From Lingula anatina (taxonomy: Eukaryota; Brachiopoda; Lingulata; Lingulida; Lingulidae): DNA of 64,000 nt. Shown here one piece after another: positions 46,286 through 57,800 of the stretch (position 1 is its first letter; each line of letters begins with the position of its first letter). Location: NCBI RefSeq assembly GCF_001039355.2, contig NW_019775369.1:1-64000 (forward strand). Reading direction: 5' to 3'. The notes beneath the pieces were generated by a model, which saw only the letters and a list, made by a program, of their open reading frames with translations, did no database searches and was not told the DNA's origin. Made by a program: the position numbers and the translations under genes.

Positions 46286-47650
46286 GTTTAACATTCATTT
46301 ATAACTTTATTACACTAAGTCTTATCATATGGGTAGGCCTATGGTTTGAAAACGGGAATTAGTTTACATTTAAGCCACACGTGCATACAAATTATTTGTA
46401 AATCTATAACTTTTTAACGAGGGTTGTGTTATTTACCTTTTGTTTTTAAGCTGTTTATTCTTCCTCTTTATAAGATATATCGGTAAAAATCAAATATTTC
46501 CCCCTTTGAACTTGTAATTACATGTAGCATGCTCCATGCTCTGAAAACCAGCACATGTATATTCCGAAACCGCCTCGTAGTAAAAAATGTCACCAAAACA
46601 TAGAATTATTACTCCTGTGGACTTGAAATAAACATCCGTTTGTTTTTGACTATATTCCGTAACCGCCACGTCGTCAGAAATAACAATAAAAACTAGAATT
46701 ATTACTCCCGTGAACTTGTAATAAATATCCGTCTGATTTTGACTATATTCCGAAACTGCCTCGTTGTCAGAAATATCACCAAAAAGTAAATTTCTTTCTC
46801 CTTTGTATTTGTGAAAAATTAGTTTGACTATATTCCGGTCCGACACTCCTTGTTTATCAGAAATGTCACTTAAAAGTAGAGGTTTTGCCTTCTGCAGCAG
46901 GCCCAGCTAGGTGTGGCTCAGCTGAGAAGCGCACGGTCAGTGTCGACGATTGATTTAATACTTTTCACGCCAGTTGAACGTCCATGACAAGTATTTAGCA
47001 AAAATTGACCAAATTGGTCAGACATTACGTAAGAATTTGGTGGGAGGTGACCAGCGCACGTGGACGAGTTTATTTCATATAACATCTCTAGAGCGTGATA
47101 TAGGGTCACTTTATTCGGTTTTAGGGGTGTTTTAGGATGAAATGACTGTATTTTTTCTCGGTATGTATGTCAGATAATACACTGTCACCCTCTCGCGATA
47201 TATGCCATTGATACCGACCGGATGGCCTTGTGGTTAGAGTGTCCGCCTCCGGAGCGGGAGGACGTGGGTTCAAAACCTGTCCGGGGACATACCAGTCCTT
47301 TATAAACGGTACCTGCTGTCTCCCCGCTTGGCACTCAGCACTAAGGGGTTAAAGCAGGGGCCTGGTCAGGCAGTGCAGAAATGATATATTAGCTATGAGC
47401 GCCTAATATGGCAGCCGAGCTGTATGCTCCCCAGGGAGGTGAGACCGTCTACGGAGTGCACCAGTGAAAAAATGACCAGGCTTCCTTGACTTGAATATTC
47501 ATATATAATTGTATAACATAATTGTATAACTTCAACCTTCGGGTTGCGATTCTCCAATAAAGATTATTATTATTATTATTAACAGCTTCGCTGACGCTCG
47601 AGGTGTTATGGCATATATCGCTCGGGTGACAGTGTATTATCTCACACTTA
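46286..47650. repeat. 1.1-kb direct repeat, unit 2, with SINE insertion
   Basis: Second copy of 44216-45300. It has one fewer internal ~95-bp unit, small indels, and a 365-bp SINE inside its terminal hairpin. Begins directly after the N gap. Confidence 0.8.
47215..47580 (+). mobile_element. tRNA-derived SINE
   Basis: Starts with a tRNA-like head (gaccggatggccttgtggtt, A-box-like) and a B box (gggttcaaaacc, 47266-47277), followed by a ~200-bp body (gcctaatatggcagccgagc) and a 3' end aataaag plus (ATT)n. The head is closest in feel to tRNA-Arg. Sits within the hairpin of the palindromic MITE, replacing part of its loop. Confidence 0.78.
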
Positions 47651-47924
47651 ACAACAATTTTGATTGGGTAATGTGAGTATGGAATGGACAGGAGACACTT
47701 GGCTTGTCATTTATTTTTCTCGAAAATATATCAGATAATTATATACTGTCCTTGAAAGAGCAAAGATTGAAAGATAATTTTAGATAAACATTGACTGGGG
47801 AAATATCCAAAAGGAGTAAAGGGCTAAAGTACCAACATCTTGTTAATAATTTTACAGTGGAATTCTATTTAAAAAAGCCAATTTTACATAAATATAAGGA
47901 ATTAATTGCCAAATTTAGGGTGTA

Positions 47925-48015
47925 TTCCCATAGATTTTAGATTGATCTATCCCCGTGGGGAGTCTCACTAGATTACTGTCAGATAATCTGGCTTAAATGT
48001 GTGTCCCACCTACTA
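47925..48015. mobile_element. TTTAGATC-end MITE, partial copy
   Basis: ttcccatagattttagattg ... gggagtctcactagattact matches the end of the 1478-1689 element in reverse. The other half is lost. Confidence 0.6.
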
Positions 48016-48081
48016 CTCATCACATAATCTAACTGTCGAAACTGGAAGGTAAACAGACACAAATGAAAATTAAGAACCTGT

Positions 48082-48440
48082 AAACTATGTATTTTAAATG
48101 ACATCCAGGATGAATTTCATTTTATTCTTAAATGTCCTTGCTACAGAACGATTGGGCAGAAATACATCAAAATTTTATAGATACAAAGCAATGTTTTCAA
48201 ACTAATTAAATAGTTATCACTAAATATTTCAAAATTAAACAACTTAGGAAAGTACTTAAAATGTGCAACGGAGTTAAGATAAACATCAGTCTGATGTGTT
48301 TTTATTATTACAGTGCTAGCAGTTGAAGTTGTAGAGTAGTGGTATTGTTTTTGTTGTTATGACCTTATATTTTTACTGCATTTCATTCTGATGAGCCGTA
48401 GGGCTTTAGGGTTTAATTATATATTGAATTGAATTTCGCA
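48082..48440 (+). mobile_element. 3' end of a non-LTR retrotransposon
   Basis: 48082-48180 encodes KLCILNDIQDEFHFILKCPC YRTIGQKYI, the C-terminal Cys-rich block typical of CR1-like ORF2 proteins, then a stop. The tail gatgagccgtagggctttag ends in ttgaattgaat units, a usual 3' end of such elements in marine invertebrates. 5'-truncated and dead. Confidence 0.65.
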
Positions 48441-49379
48441 AATAACGGGCATAAACCCTTAGGGTAAGAGAGATGAATGGGTATGAATTATTATCAGTAG
48501 TAGTTTGAAAAGTCATCTTCTGGGGCTGATTTAGGTCGTCTTCATTGTTTTCCAGAAGACGTTCATATTTTCAAGTTTACATTGACGGGTATCTATTTTT
48601 TTCTGTTGGAAGACTGCCAAAATTGAAGGATGAATCAACAAAGAAAATTTGGAAGACTGTCAATAAATAGCTCTAGATCCGCCCCTGATCTTACAGGTAG
48701 ATAATGGTAGCTTAGTCTGACAGCTTACTTAACAAGCTGGCTTTCTCATCCAGTAGCACGTATGTCGTCACCAGACCACGTGATCACGTAGCTCATTAAT
48801 TCTCAGATCTATATAGCTAATAGAGAGGTTTTTTGAAGCTCAAAATTTACAAAATTACTTCTTAATTTGTGTATTTTGATAAAGATATCATTAGTTGGTT
48901 ATGTTTGCTGAAGAATATGCTCTGTTCAGGCCATTAATTCTGACGGTCTGATGATAAACCTTTAACTCCCCGTCGAGCATGAACAGGGTGAGAAGCCGTC
49001 TCTGATGGACAAGCAGGGATTGATTTGTATATTTGCGCACATAGCACTGTCTTGAAGTCACCTCATGCCATTGTGTTTTGCCCTATAATTATGTCATCAG
49101 ACTGTACACACACGTCAGAGAATGGTCAGTTAGTTGTTGCATTAAATGTTGGCATACAGTATGTACCAGCACCTGCTCTTTCCCCCCCCCCCCCCACACA
49201 CACACACACACACACACGTCAGGCATGTATTGGTAATGGCAATGGTTTATGTTTCTCCTCTAATAGAGATCTCATGACTGTAGGCCTAGAGCTTTTGCCA
49301 AGAATTTGTTGCAGACATAGGTAAAGTCAGAATGGTTAGATGTATGAAGACCTTGATATTCATCGTTTTACCTTTCTAG

Positions 49380-49572
49380 TTTAAAGGTGTGCTGAATGAA
49401 GATTTTATGAGGGGAAGACTGGCCAAGGCTGAGAAAAACAAGTATTTTTTTGTACAGTGGAATGGGCCATTCTTCGGTGCTTTGACATTATGCCATCCTG
49501 ACACTGCAAAAGTGGTCCTTAAAGGTTATGAACCCAAAGGGAGAGTATATGAGACCCTGCGACCATGGTTAG
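49380..49572 (+). CDS. P450 exon a (helix A / beta-1 region)
   Basis: 193 bp, entered in phase 0, leaving phase 1 in L-G|D. Encodes [20 protein letters not shown], a [15 protein letters not shown] strand and LRPWLG. Acceptor ctttctag, donor gtaagt. The upstream N-terminal exon was not found. Confidence 0.85.
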
Positions 49573-51771
49573 GTAAGTGATAAATTAAGTCTTTCTTTTC
49601 AAACGGAAACCCTGGTGAAAATCATGCTAGTGACACTGGTTCAACTATTAATTGTAGTTGAGTCGCCACTCCCATAGGCCCAATAGTTGAACCATGCAAT
49701 GTTCTTTCCTGTAAACTTTTTTTTTTTTTTTTTGCTGAAATGCATTATTGTACCACCAGCATGATAAACTGCACTTTGCAAATTTTCTATCCCTAATATC
49801 TCAAAAACCGGCAGAGATACATCCAAAGTTGCTGTTGAACTTGAATAGGAAGTCATACACTGGCTACCCTTAGCAAAATGAAAAGTGTGCAGCACATGTG
49901 CTGCAAATGTACTGCACATGTGCGGCACACTCTAGAGTGTGCAGTAGACAGCTTTGGGGAGTGTGCAGAAGTGTGCGATAAAAATTATTTCTTGTTGCAC
50001 ACCCACTGCACACTTCCATAAGTACAGATAGTGTGCAGAAAGTATGCAAGAGACTTGGTATTTCAATAGAAGCACGCGGAGAGTGTGCGATAATGTTAAA
50101 ATTTGATCAAGAGTACGCAACAAGTGTGCAGAAAATGTAATTTTTCTGTCATGTGTGTGCAGAAAATGTGCGAGACACTTGGTTTTTCAACAGATGTGTG
50201 CAGAAAGCTTGCAATAAACTTACAATTTGATCAGGAGTTTGCCAGAAGTGTGCAGAAAACTCAAATTTTTCATCAGGAGTGTGCAACAAGTGTACAGGAA
50301 ACTTAGAAATTTTAAGCTGTGAGTTGAGTATACAACAAGCTTTTAATTTTATCGAGTATGCTATTTTAGAGTAATAACCTTATCATTTGATTATTTAATA
50401 TGTACCAATACAAGATACATGTATATGCAAAGCCAGTGACAATTACACAAACAAAATACTTCAATACACATTTTACTTTATATCCATCAATTAGAAATAA
50501 TCAGTGCTTATATAAAATTTTAGTTATTATGATATATAAGTGGCAAGTACACTATGATTAATATTGTGAGCTATAGTGGGTATTTACCGGTATGTCACAG
50601 GCCAGAGAGAAATTCAGCCAAATTAGTCCAACAAACAAATCAATAACATTATGTAAAGCTAATTATAAATTGTATTGTTCTAACAAACTATGGTGTTTAT
50701 CTCTCTCAAAGTATGAGAATAAGTCAAGGGCAAAATAAGTTTAACAACATCTAATAGAAAAAAGCCTAATCAACCCTTTAAACTCATTCACTAAATCACA
50801 ACTTTTGCAATGCTATGCCCGCCATTAAAAAAGATTATTATCAGGATGTATCAAAAACAGTCATGAAATCTAGGGTTGTGGTAAATTAAACATGGCTCCT
50901 ACTAGTATAATCTTGACTTTGCTAGTTAATTTTCACAAAAAAAGATAAAAACACAGTAAATGTATTTTTAGTATTTTTATGATGATATTTACTAACTTCA
51001 TATTTCTTCCATATATTGAAAGTCAACCTTATCTAGTCAGATTTTAATCTTGCTTATAGTCAGATTTTACTTGACCTTGGCTGTTTTAAAAAGTGAAATT
51101 TCAATCCAGCCTAATATATATAATGTAATGTAAAAGTAAGTGAACATAAAGGGTATAGTACTGTCCCTCATAAAGGGTGGGAAACGAGGACAAATTAATA
51201 TTTTTAAAGATACATTTTATTATAAATCATGCTCAATCACACTTTAAGCCTCAGGTTTAACAGTCAACTGGTGTTAGAGAATGGATCAATCTAGGGATGG
51301 GAGCGCAGTCTAAGTATTTCCAAGTTTATAGGCCAGATGAAAGGGGTTAGGCTCATGAAGCCGAATTAGACCTTTTATCTACTTTCCACTATACCATGGA
51401 TTTTTCAAATTTTCTAGCCTTCACATTTCCTAATCCAGAAGAGATTCACCCCTATAGTTATTCATTACTATTGAACTTGAGTACACTTAATTGTATTGGT
51501 GGTACAAAACCTGGTCCTCTTTTGTATTCATGTCAATGAAATAGAAAAATTGGAAGTAACATATTTTTGTTGCATTTTAATAGGTGATGGCTTGCTTCTT
51601 GCCAAGGGGAAAAAATGGATGAGACAAAGGCGGCTTCTCACCCCTGCATTCCATTTTGACATCCTCAGAACATACATGGTTATTTACAATGAGGCATCGG
51701 ATATGTTCCTGGTGAGGCTCTTTTTTTTTTCTCTCACGTATTGGCCCATTTTTTGTGGCATTTCTGTGTGG

Positions 51772-51806
<35 letters not shown>

Positions 51807-54800
51807 GTCATAAAAAGTATATACATGTATTTTTTCACAAAGAATTTGATTACAAGCATAGTTTCTTTGATCACCACTCTTCTTATAAATTTTTGTTGTT
51901 GCAGACCAAGCTTTCTGGAATGGCAGAGAGAAATGAACCTTTGGATGTCTTTCATCATATCAGTTTGTTGACTTTGGATATCATTTTGAAGTGTGCCTTC
52001 TCTTTTGATGCCAATGTGCAGTCGACTGGGTAAGATGAGAGCTTAGAAATGGCTATACAGCCCAAAATAGAAAGTCCCTGCACAGTCGTGCAGCCACAGC
52101 CTAGGTAGTGTGCTGCCCCCTCGCAGAGTTTCGCCATCCACCCCTCTTCTGGACAATAGAAAGGGGAGGATGGCAAACAATGGGGGTGTAACTGGAAGCA
52201 AAGCTTGTAGTATCCCAGATAGCTTGCACACTTTGGGCCAATGTTGGTGAATGGTTGGCTTGTTAGCATATAGTTGGGAATGGCAGTATTACATTGGCCC
52301 AACCACAGCATTATATGCTTATCCCAACTTCAAATACAAATACGTTGGGCCTCGAATACAAGGCGAAAGTGGAAATGACATATATAGGAAAGGTTGTCCC
52401 GTGACCATGCTCTCTGTCCAACCTAGCTTTTACAGAATGTGAGTACATTTGTGTGCAACAGGTTTTCCTGTGTTTTCACTAAAAAGGAGGAGTCCGAAAG
52501 GAAACAGGGTACTTCTGTGCAGCATACCGATTCACAAGCAGTTCTGCAGACAACGTGTCATTTCATTCATTTCTGAAATCAGCAAAAGCGAAAACAACAA
52601 GGAAAGACTTAGTGGAGCCATATGAATTTGAGATTTGAAGTATTAGTTGCTGAGAAATATGGGGAAAGAAGATGAAAGAGTATGGAAACAGTAATTACCT
52701 GACGCCATATCAATTATGCATGTTCTGAATCCAGAGGTTGCCCAAGCTGAGTCAGGTGAAGTTGCAAGTGCTGCTGCAAGACCTGATGGTAATAAACCAT
52801 CCAGATCTACATATAGGAAAAGGGAGCTTTCAAATGAAAAAATTGCAGCAAATTTTTGAGATGTGTGTGTGTGTGTATTATTTAAAAAGTTTAATGACTT
52901 CAACAGTTCACAACTTTTGAATTGAAGTTTTGAACTGATTTTTAATTACTGGTATATTTTTAACCACTTGTTTGGCTTAAAGTTCATGTGATGTGTTGAT
53001 GTACAATGACTAAGGTCATGCTTTTAATATCTCTTCTAGGAAAAGGCATCCATACATTCAAGCTGTGTTCGATATGTGTCATGATGTGCCAAGAAGATTG
53101 TAAGTGTATTATTGTTTCATGTGACTGTAGAAAAATGTATATGTTTGTAATGCCCCTATTTCACATAGACCAAGAATCCCACGAATGGCCATGAATTGAC
53201 AAATTTCAGGATTCCTGGTTGAATTGTAATCAGTTTGTGAAGTTCTTAACAGATTCGTATATATTCGTAGTCAGTTCTTGCACTTCTTGACCAACAGGAA
53301 TTAGTGGCAAAAACTTTGAGCTGTTCAAAATTTTGGCCACAAACTCCCGATTCCAAAAAATCGTAGTGAATTTCTGGACAATATTCGTGCAATTCCAGCC
53401 GAATCCCAATATTTGTAACACTATCGCACCTGTATCATAACTGAATCGTAGAGCGTGTCTAATTAGACCAGAAAATTGGCAAAATCTCATGATTCCAGCC
53501 AAATCCCACGAATATTTGTAACACTATCGCACTCTTCCAAAAGGCCCAGAAGACAGCATCCAATCTGGCCCTGTCAGTTGTGCATGATGATTTGATTTAT
53601 AACAAACTACATTTTCGGTTAGATAGGAATTGCTTTATTTTAGATATTATAATATGAAAAATTAGTGAACACCAAGAGAGAGAAATACATTGATTCATAC
53701 TTTCTGTCAAAAGCAGAGTACACTCTTCCCCTTTGTCAGGGATAGGGATCTTCCTCTTGGCAGATTTCCTCTTTTGATGTCTATACCTACACAGACCCTA
53801 CCTTCATCCGTCCTTGCCGTCATCATGGTGCAACCTTTTGTCTGTAATTGTCTGTAATTTTACAGATCTGGCGAATATTTATAAAATACAGGTCATTTTC
53901 GAAAATAAGGTTGCTTTAGACATTTTTCCAATGACTGTGCTGGTTTTGCTTTTTATTTGCATATATATATATGGCACCCAAAGTGTCACCTAAGATAAGC
54001 AGCAATTTATGCTAAACACGTGTTTCAAGCATGTTTTATCTCCCTTTTTAAATCTTAGACTGGGTTCCCACAGATTTAGATCGGTCCATCTGGATCAACC
54101 TAATTCCCTGGGGGTTCACACTAAATTGCTGTCAGCTCTCTGGAGCAGAGCGCGCACAAAAGTTAATTACCCCCTTACAGCTTTTAGTAGGCGGGACAGA
54201 CATTTAAGCCGGCTAAGCTGACAGCAATCTAGTGAGACTCCCCAGGGGGAATGTGGGAATGGTCTCTTGCTGTGTACAACATTTGCTAACATCACCTGAG
54301 ATTGAAATGGACGACAGTTCACAATTTCCCTTTATTTATTTCTGCCACTGTAAGCAGTCTGAAAGGAATACTATCTCACTATTGTCAAACTTCAAGAATG
54401 ATTCTTGGGATTGAAATGTAGCTTTAGTTGGAGTAAACACCCAAATTAGATTATTGTTCCCAAAGTTATACAGTTTATTATTATAATTATTTTATTTTTA
54501 TGTGAAGTGTTAATCTTTCACATGTTAGCATTTTGAATGTGCGACTTTAAAACCCCATGGGACTAAATCCCACTGCTATACACATTTTCTGAATGCTCAT
54601 ATAACCTATGGAAAATTGAAGATAATCTATAGAAAATTATTAAAAACTGATTCCTATGAGTGACATGCAGCTTAGATTAAAAACCCAACTCGGTTGGATT
54701 ATTTTTCTTGAAAATATGTATGTTTTGTGAAATTTTCATTTTTGTCATTCTGGCTTTTTCAGTGTATGGATTTTAACTCTCATGGGCCTGAAGCCATATG

Positions 54801-57800
54801 CTGATTACTTAATATTCTTAATATCCATATTACCTGCTTTGTATAATTAAAATTTTGTTGGTTTTGCTGTTACGCATTATGTAATAATGCATCAAATTTA
54901 CAAAATGATTTATTTATTGTATTGTTATGGTGATAACTTGATCTCTTCAATGGGGGAAATTGTGAATTTTACAGATACATGTGCTGTATTTTTAAATTAA
55001 GATTGAGAACATTCCTGATGAATGGCAGCAACAAAATAAAACAGCAGGCTTCTCTATAGCTTTTTTCCAACTCAGCAAAAGCACATAAAATATGCTATAT
55101 AGAAATAATATTTTTATGATTATTAATTAGGTATCTGATTGTTTGATAATTTTTGCCCATTGAAAAGATTACTGTAACATTATTTTCTGCTTTCCGTCAG
55201 TACAATTCAATTGACATTTGCTGCCTTGTTTATTTTTATGAAAAGGAAGAAATTTTAGGGAAGGGATTTTCAGCATTCTCTCTCCCCATTCTTATTTAAT
55301 ATGGAAAAACATACACCAGGTTTTATTTATATTTTTTATTTATTACTTTTAGTACAAATCCTCTGTTTATCCTGTATCCCAAGCTATACATGCTTACATC
55401 TAGAGGAAGGCGGTTTCAAGAGAGCTGTGACATTGTTCATAGGGAGGCAAACCATGTCATTGCAAAAAGAAAAAAAGAATTAGTAAGATCATAATAGGCA
55501 TAATTCTAAATAATCATTGACTAAATTAAGGTCAGTACAAGGATAATCCTTCTGTTATTGATTGAAAAATAAAAAGAAAGGAAAAAAACAGTGATAGAGA
55601 ATTTAAGTAGTAATCAGTTACTGAAGCATCTCAACACTTGCACCCATTTAATGTACTTGTATGTTTTTATTTATTAGTACAAAATTCCACAGTGTTTATT
55701 TTTGTGTCAACAAGTGATTTAAGGCTATCACCAGATGCTACTTTATTTTAGGAAGCCAGTGGTGGCCTTTTCCTTAATAAAAAACGCTTGGATTTCTTGG
55801 ATATTTTATTGACTGCCAAGGTTTGTCTTTCAAATTCAGACCATCAAATTTTATTTGTTGTAGCTTGTAATGCAAATTAAGCAGTTTTCAGTGTTTTTAT
55901 GCCAGTTTATGCCACATGTATCAATTTTGAGAATACTTATGTTAGGATAATTGATTGGCTTTATGTTTGTAAAATTAAGTGTTTTTAAGTCATTGAATAT
56001 AAATGTCATCATAGTTTTTAGTTTTTATTCTAATTTTCTTTTTTATGTACAGACACAATCTTTCTGTACATATAGGCATCACCTTTGTCTATCGTCACTG
56101 TGCACCTTCAGAGATTAGCAGAAAACCATTTGACCTTCTGTCTTCAAACCTGCAGATCTCATGAATATTAATAAAATACTGGTCAAGACAGAAAACCAGC
56201 CTGATGGAATTATTTTTCATGAAGTTTTACTTTATTTTATTATACTCATGCAATACAGATGACACATTATGTAGAAAACCATTTGATCCGCGTTTTTCAA
56301 ATGTTCAGGTATGTCAAGCACTGCTTCCCCCAGAGGCTTTCATAAGTTTTAATTTCTTTATCTAAGTGCTGGTCACCTTCAGGAAGGATCCCACACAAAT
56401 GGTAGAAGTGGTTTAACCATGCTTCTGGACTACCAAGTTTTGCTGCTCTTTATCTTGGTTCAGCATAAGTGGCTCTGATGTCTGGCTAAAGCTTTTTTGG
56501 GGGTAATTAACTATTGTTTAGCAGCTTCAGTGTTTAGCAGCTTCAGTAGGCATGCCAGACATCTAAGCCACTTTAGCAGTTTAACGAAAATCCCCTCGAA
56601 GATGGGTTAATCCTGGTAGACCGATCTAAGTATAGGAATGGGGTATTTATTGCCCCACTCAGAAATCACACTTTCAGACAATGTTCTTATATGTTTGCAC
56701 TGACCAAACTGTGTCATTGTCAGGGAAATGGCATCTTTCTATAGGTCTCTTCTAGAGTGGTATGCATTGTTGCTTGCCAAATCCCTAAAGGACCCATTAG
56801 GCTAGTAAATATTAATTTATCTAAAGCATTATTTCTTTCCATGTGAAAATGATGCATTTTTCACTTCCTAAAACAGTCTTAATTCAGCAAGCATTATGCC
56901 ATTTAAATCCTTGCTAACATTTTATCAGGTTTTAAAGCTAGATTACAGTAAAACCATAACAGAAAGATTCATAGTTACCACTAAAGTTGAATGGAAAGCC
57001 ATGTCAAAAAATTCACATCTGACCTTAAACTTATGCTTCAAGGTCAGATTGAAAACTTTGTAACTGTTGTTTTATGATAATATGTATTATTTTCAAAGTC
57101 AAAATCTGAAATCTATTAAAATGTTCAGAAGATTACAAAGTTGAATGAAATGAAATATATGCAGCTTGTAAGCGTTGTAATTATAGTTTCAAGTGAGCTC
57201 TCTTCATTAAAGCTGGCCTTACTATCTGGACTAGAGTACATGTCATGTTTGTACAGAATTTTCATCACATATTTTTCAATATATTTTTGGAATTTTCCGT
57301 TTATTATATCTTGCTAGGTTTTATAACTTACATAATTTTTAATTAAAATTAATATGTGCACATGTACATGTATGTGTTTGGTCTTTGTGTGAATTTTTCA
57401 ATTTTCATGCATTGATATTATCAACTTGAAGGTGTAACATTCAACTCCTAGGCCTAAAGCCCTCTGCCAGTGACAGTCTCAGAAAGTCCACACAAACAGT
57501 TTTACAAATTTATTAAAATTTAGTAGTAATTATATGTTTTTAACATTGCCTCAAAATTGACAAAAGCCTTTTTTTTTGTTTCAGAAAGTCTGCATTAACA
57601 GTTTTGCATATTAATTATAAATTGGTAGTAATTGTGTGCTTTTAATATTGCATCAAAATAGACAAAAACTGCATTCCTGCACTCCTACTATAAACAGCAT
57701 GGGAGAAGAAACTGTGTTACTTACATGTACCTATTCTCACAATATTTAGTGAGGGCGTCTCGATAGTCTGAAGGTTCATTGGTCCGAAGGTTCATTGGTC

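Larger units (their letters stand above)
44016..49379. other. Region between CARD gene and first recognised P450 exon
   Basis: Apart from the repeats listed, no coding exon is supported. The missing P450 N-terminal exon(s) with the membrane anchor should lie here, but I could not recognise them. Contains a poly-C/(CA)n tract at about 49184-49216. Confidence 0.5.

Noticed and set aside
44416-46846. Minus-strand frames repeating SDDEAVTEYSQNQTDVYFKS
   Set aside because: The frames come from ~95-bp tandem units in a non-coding duplicated repeat; they break in different places in the two copies and resemble no family.
47215-47290. Functional tRNA gene
   Set aside because: The A- and B-box-like sequences belong to a SINE with a long body and (ATT)n tail, and the cloverleaf stems are imperfect.
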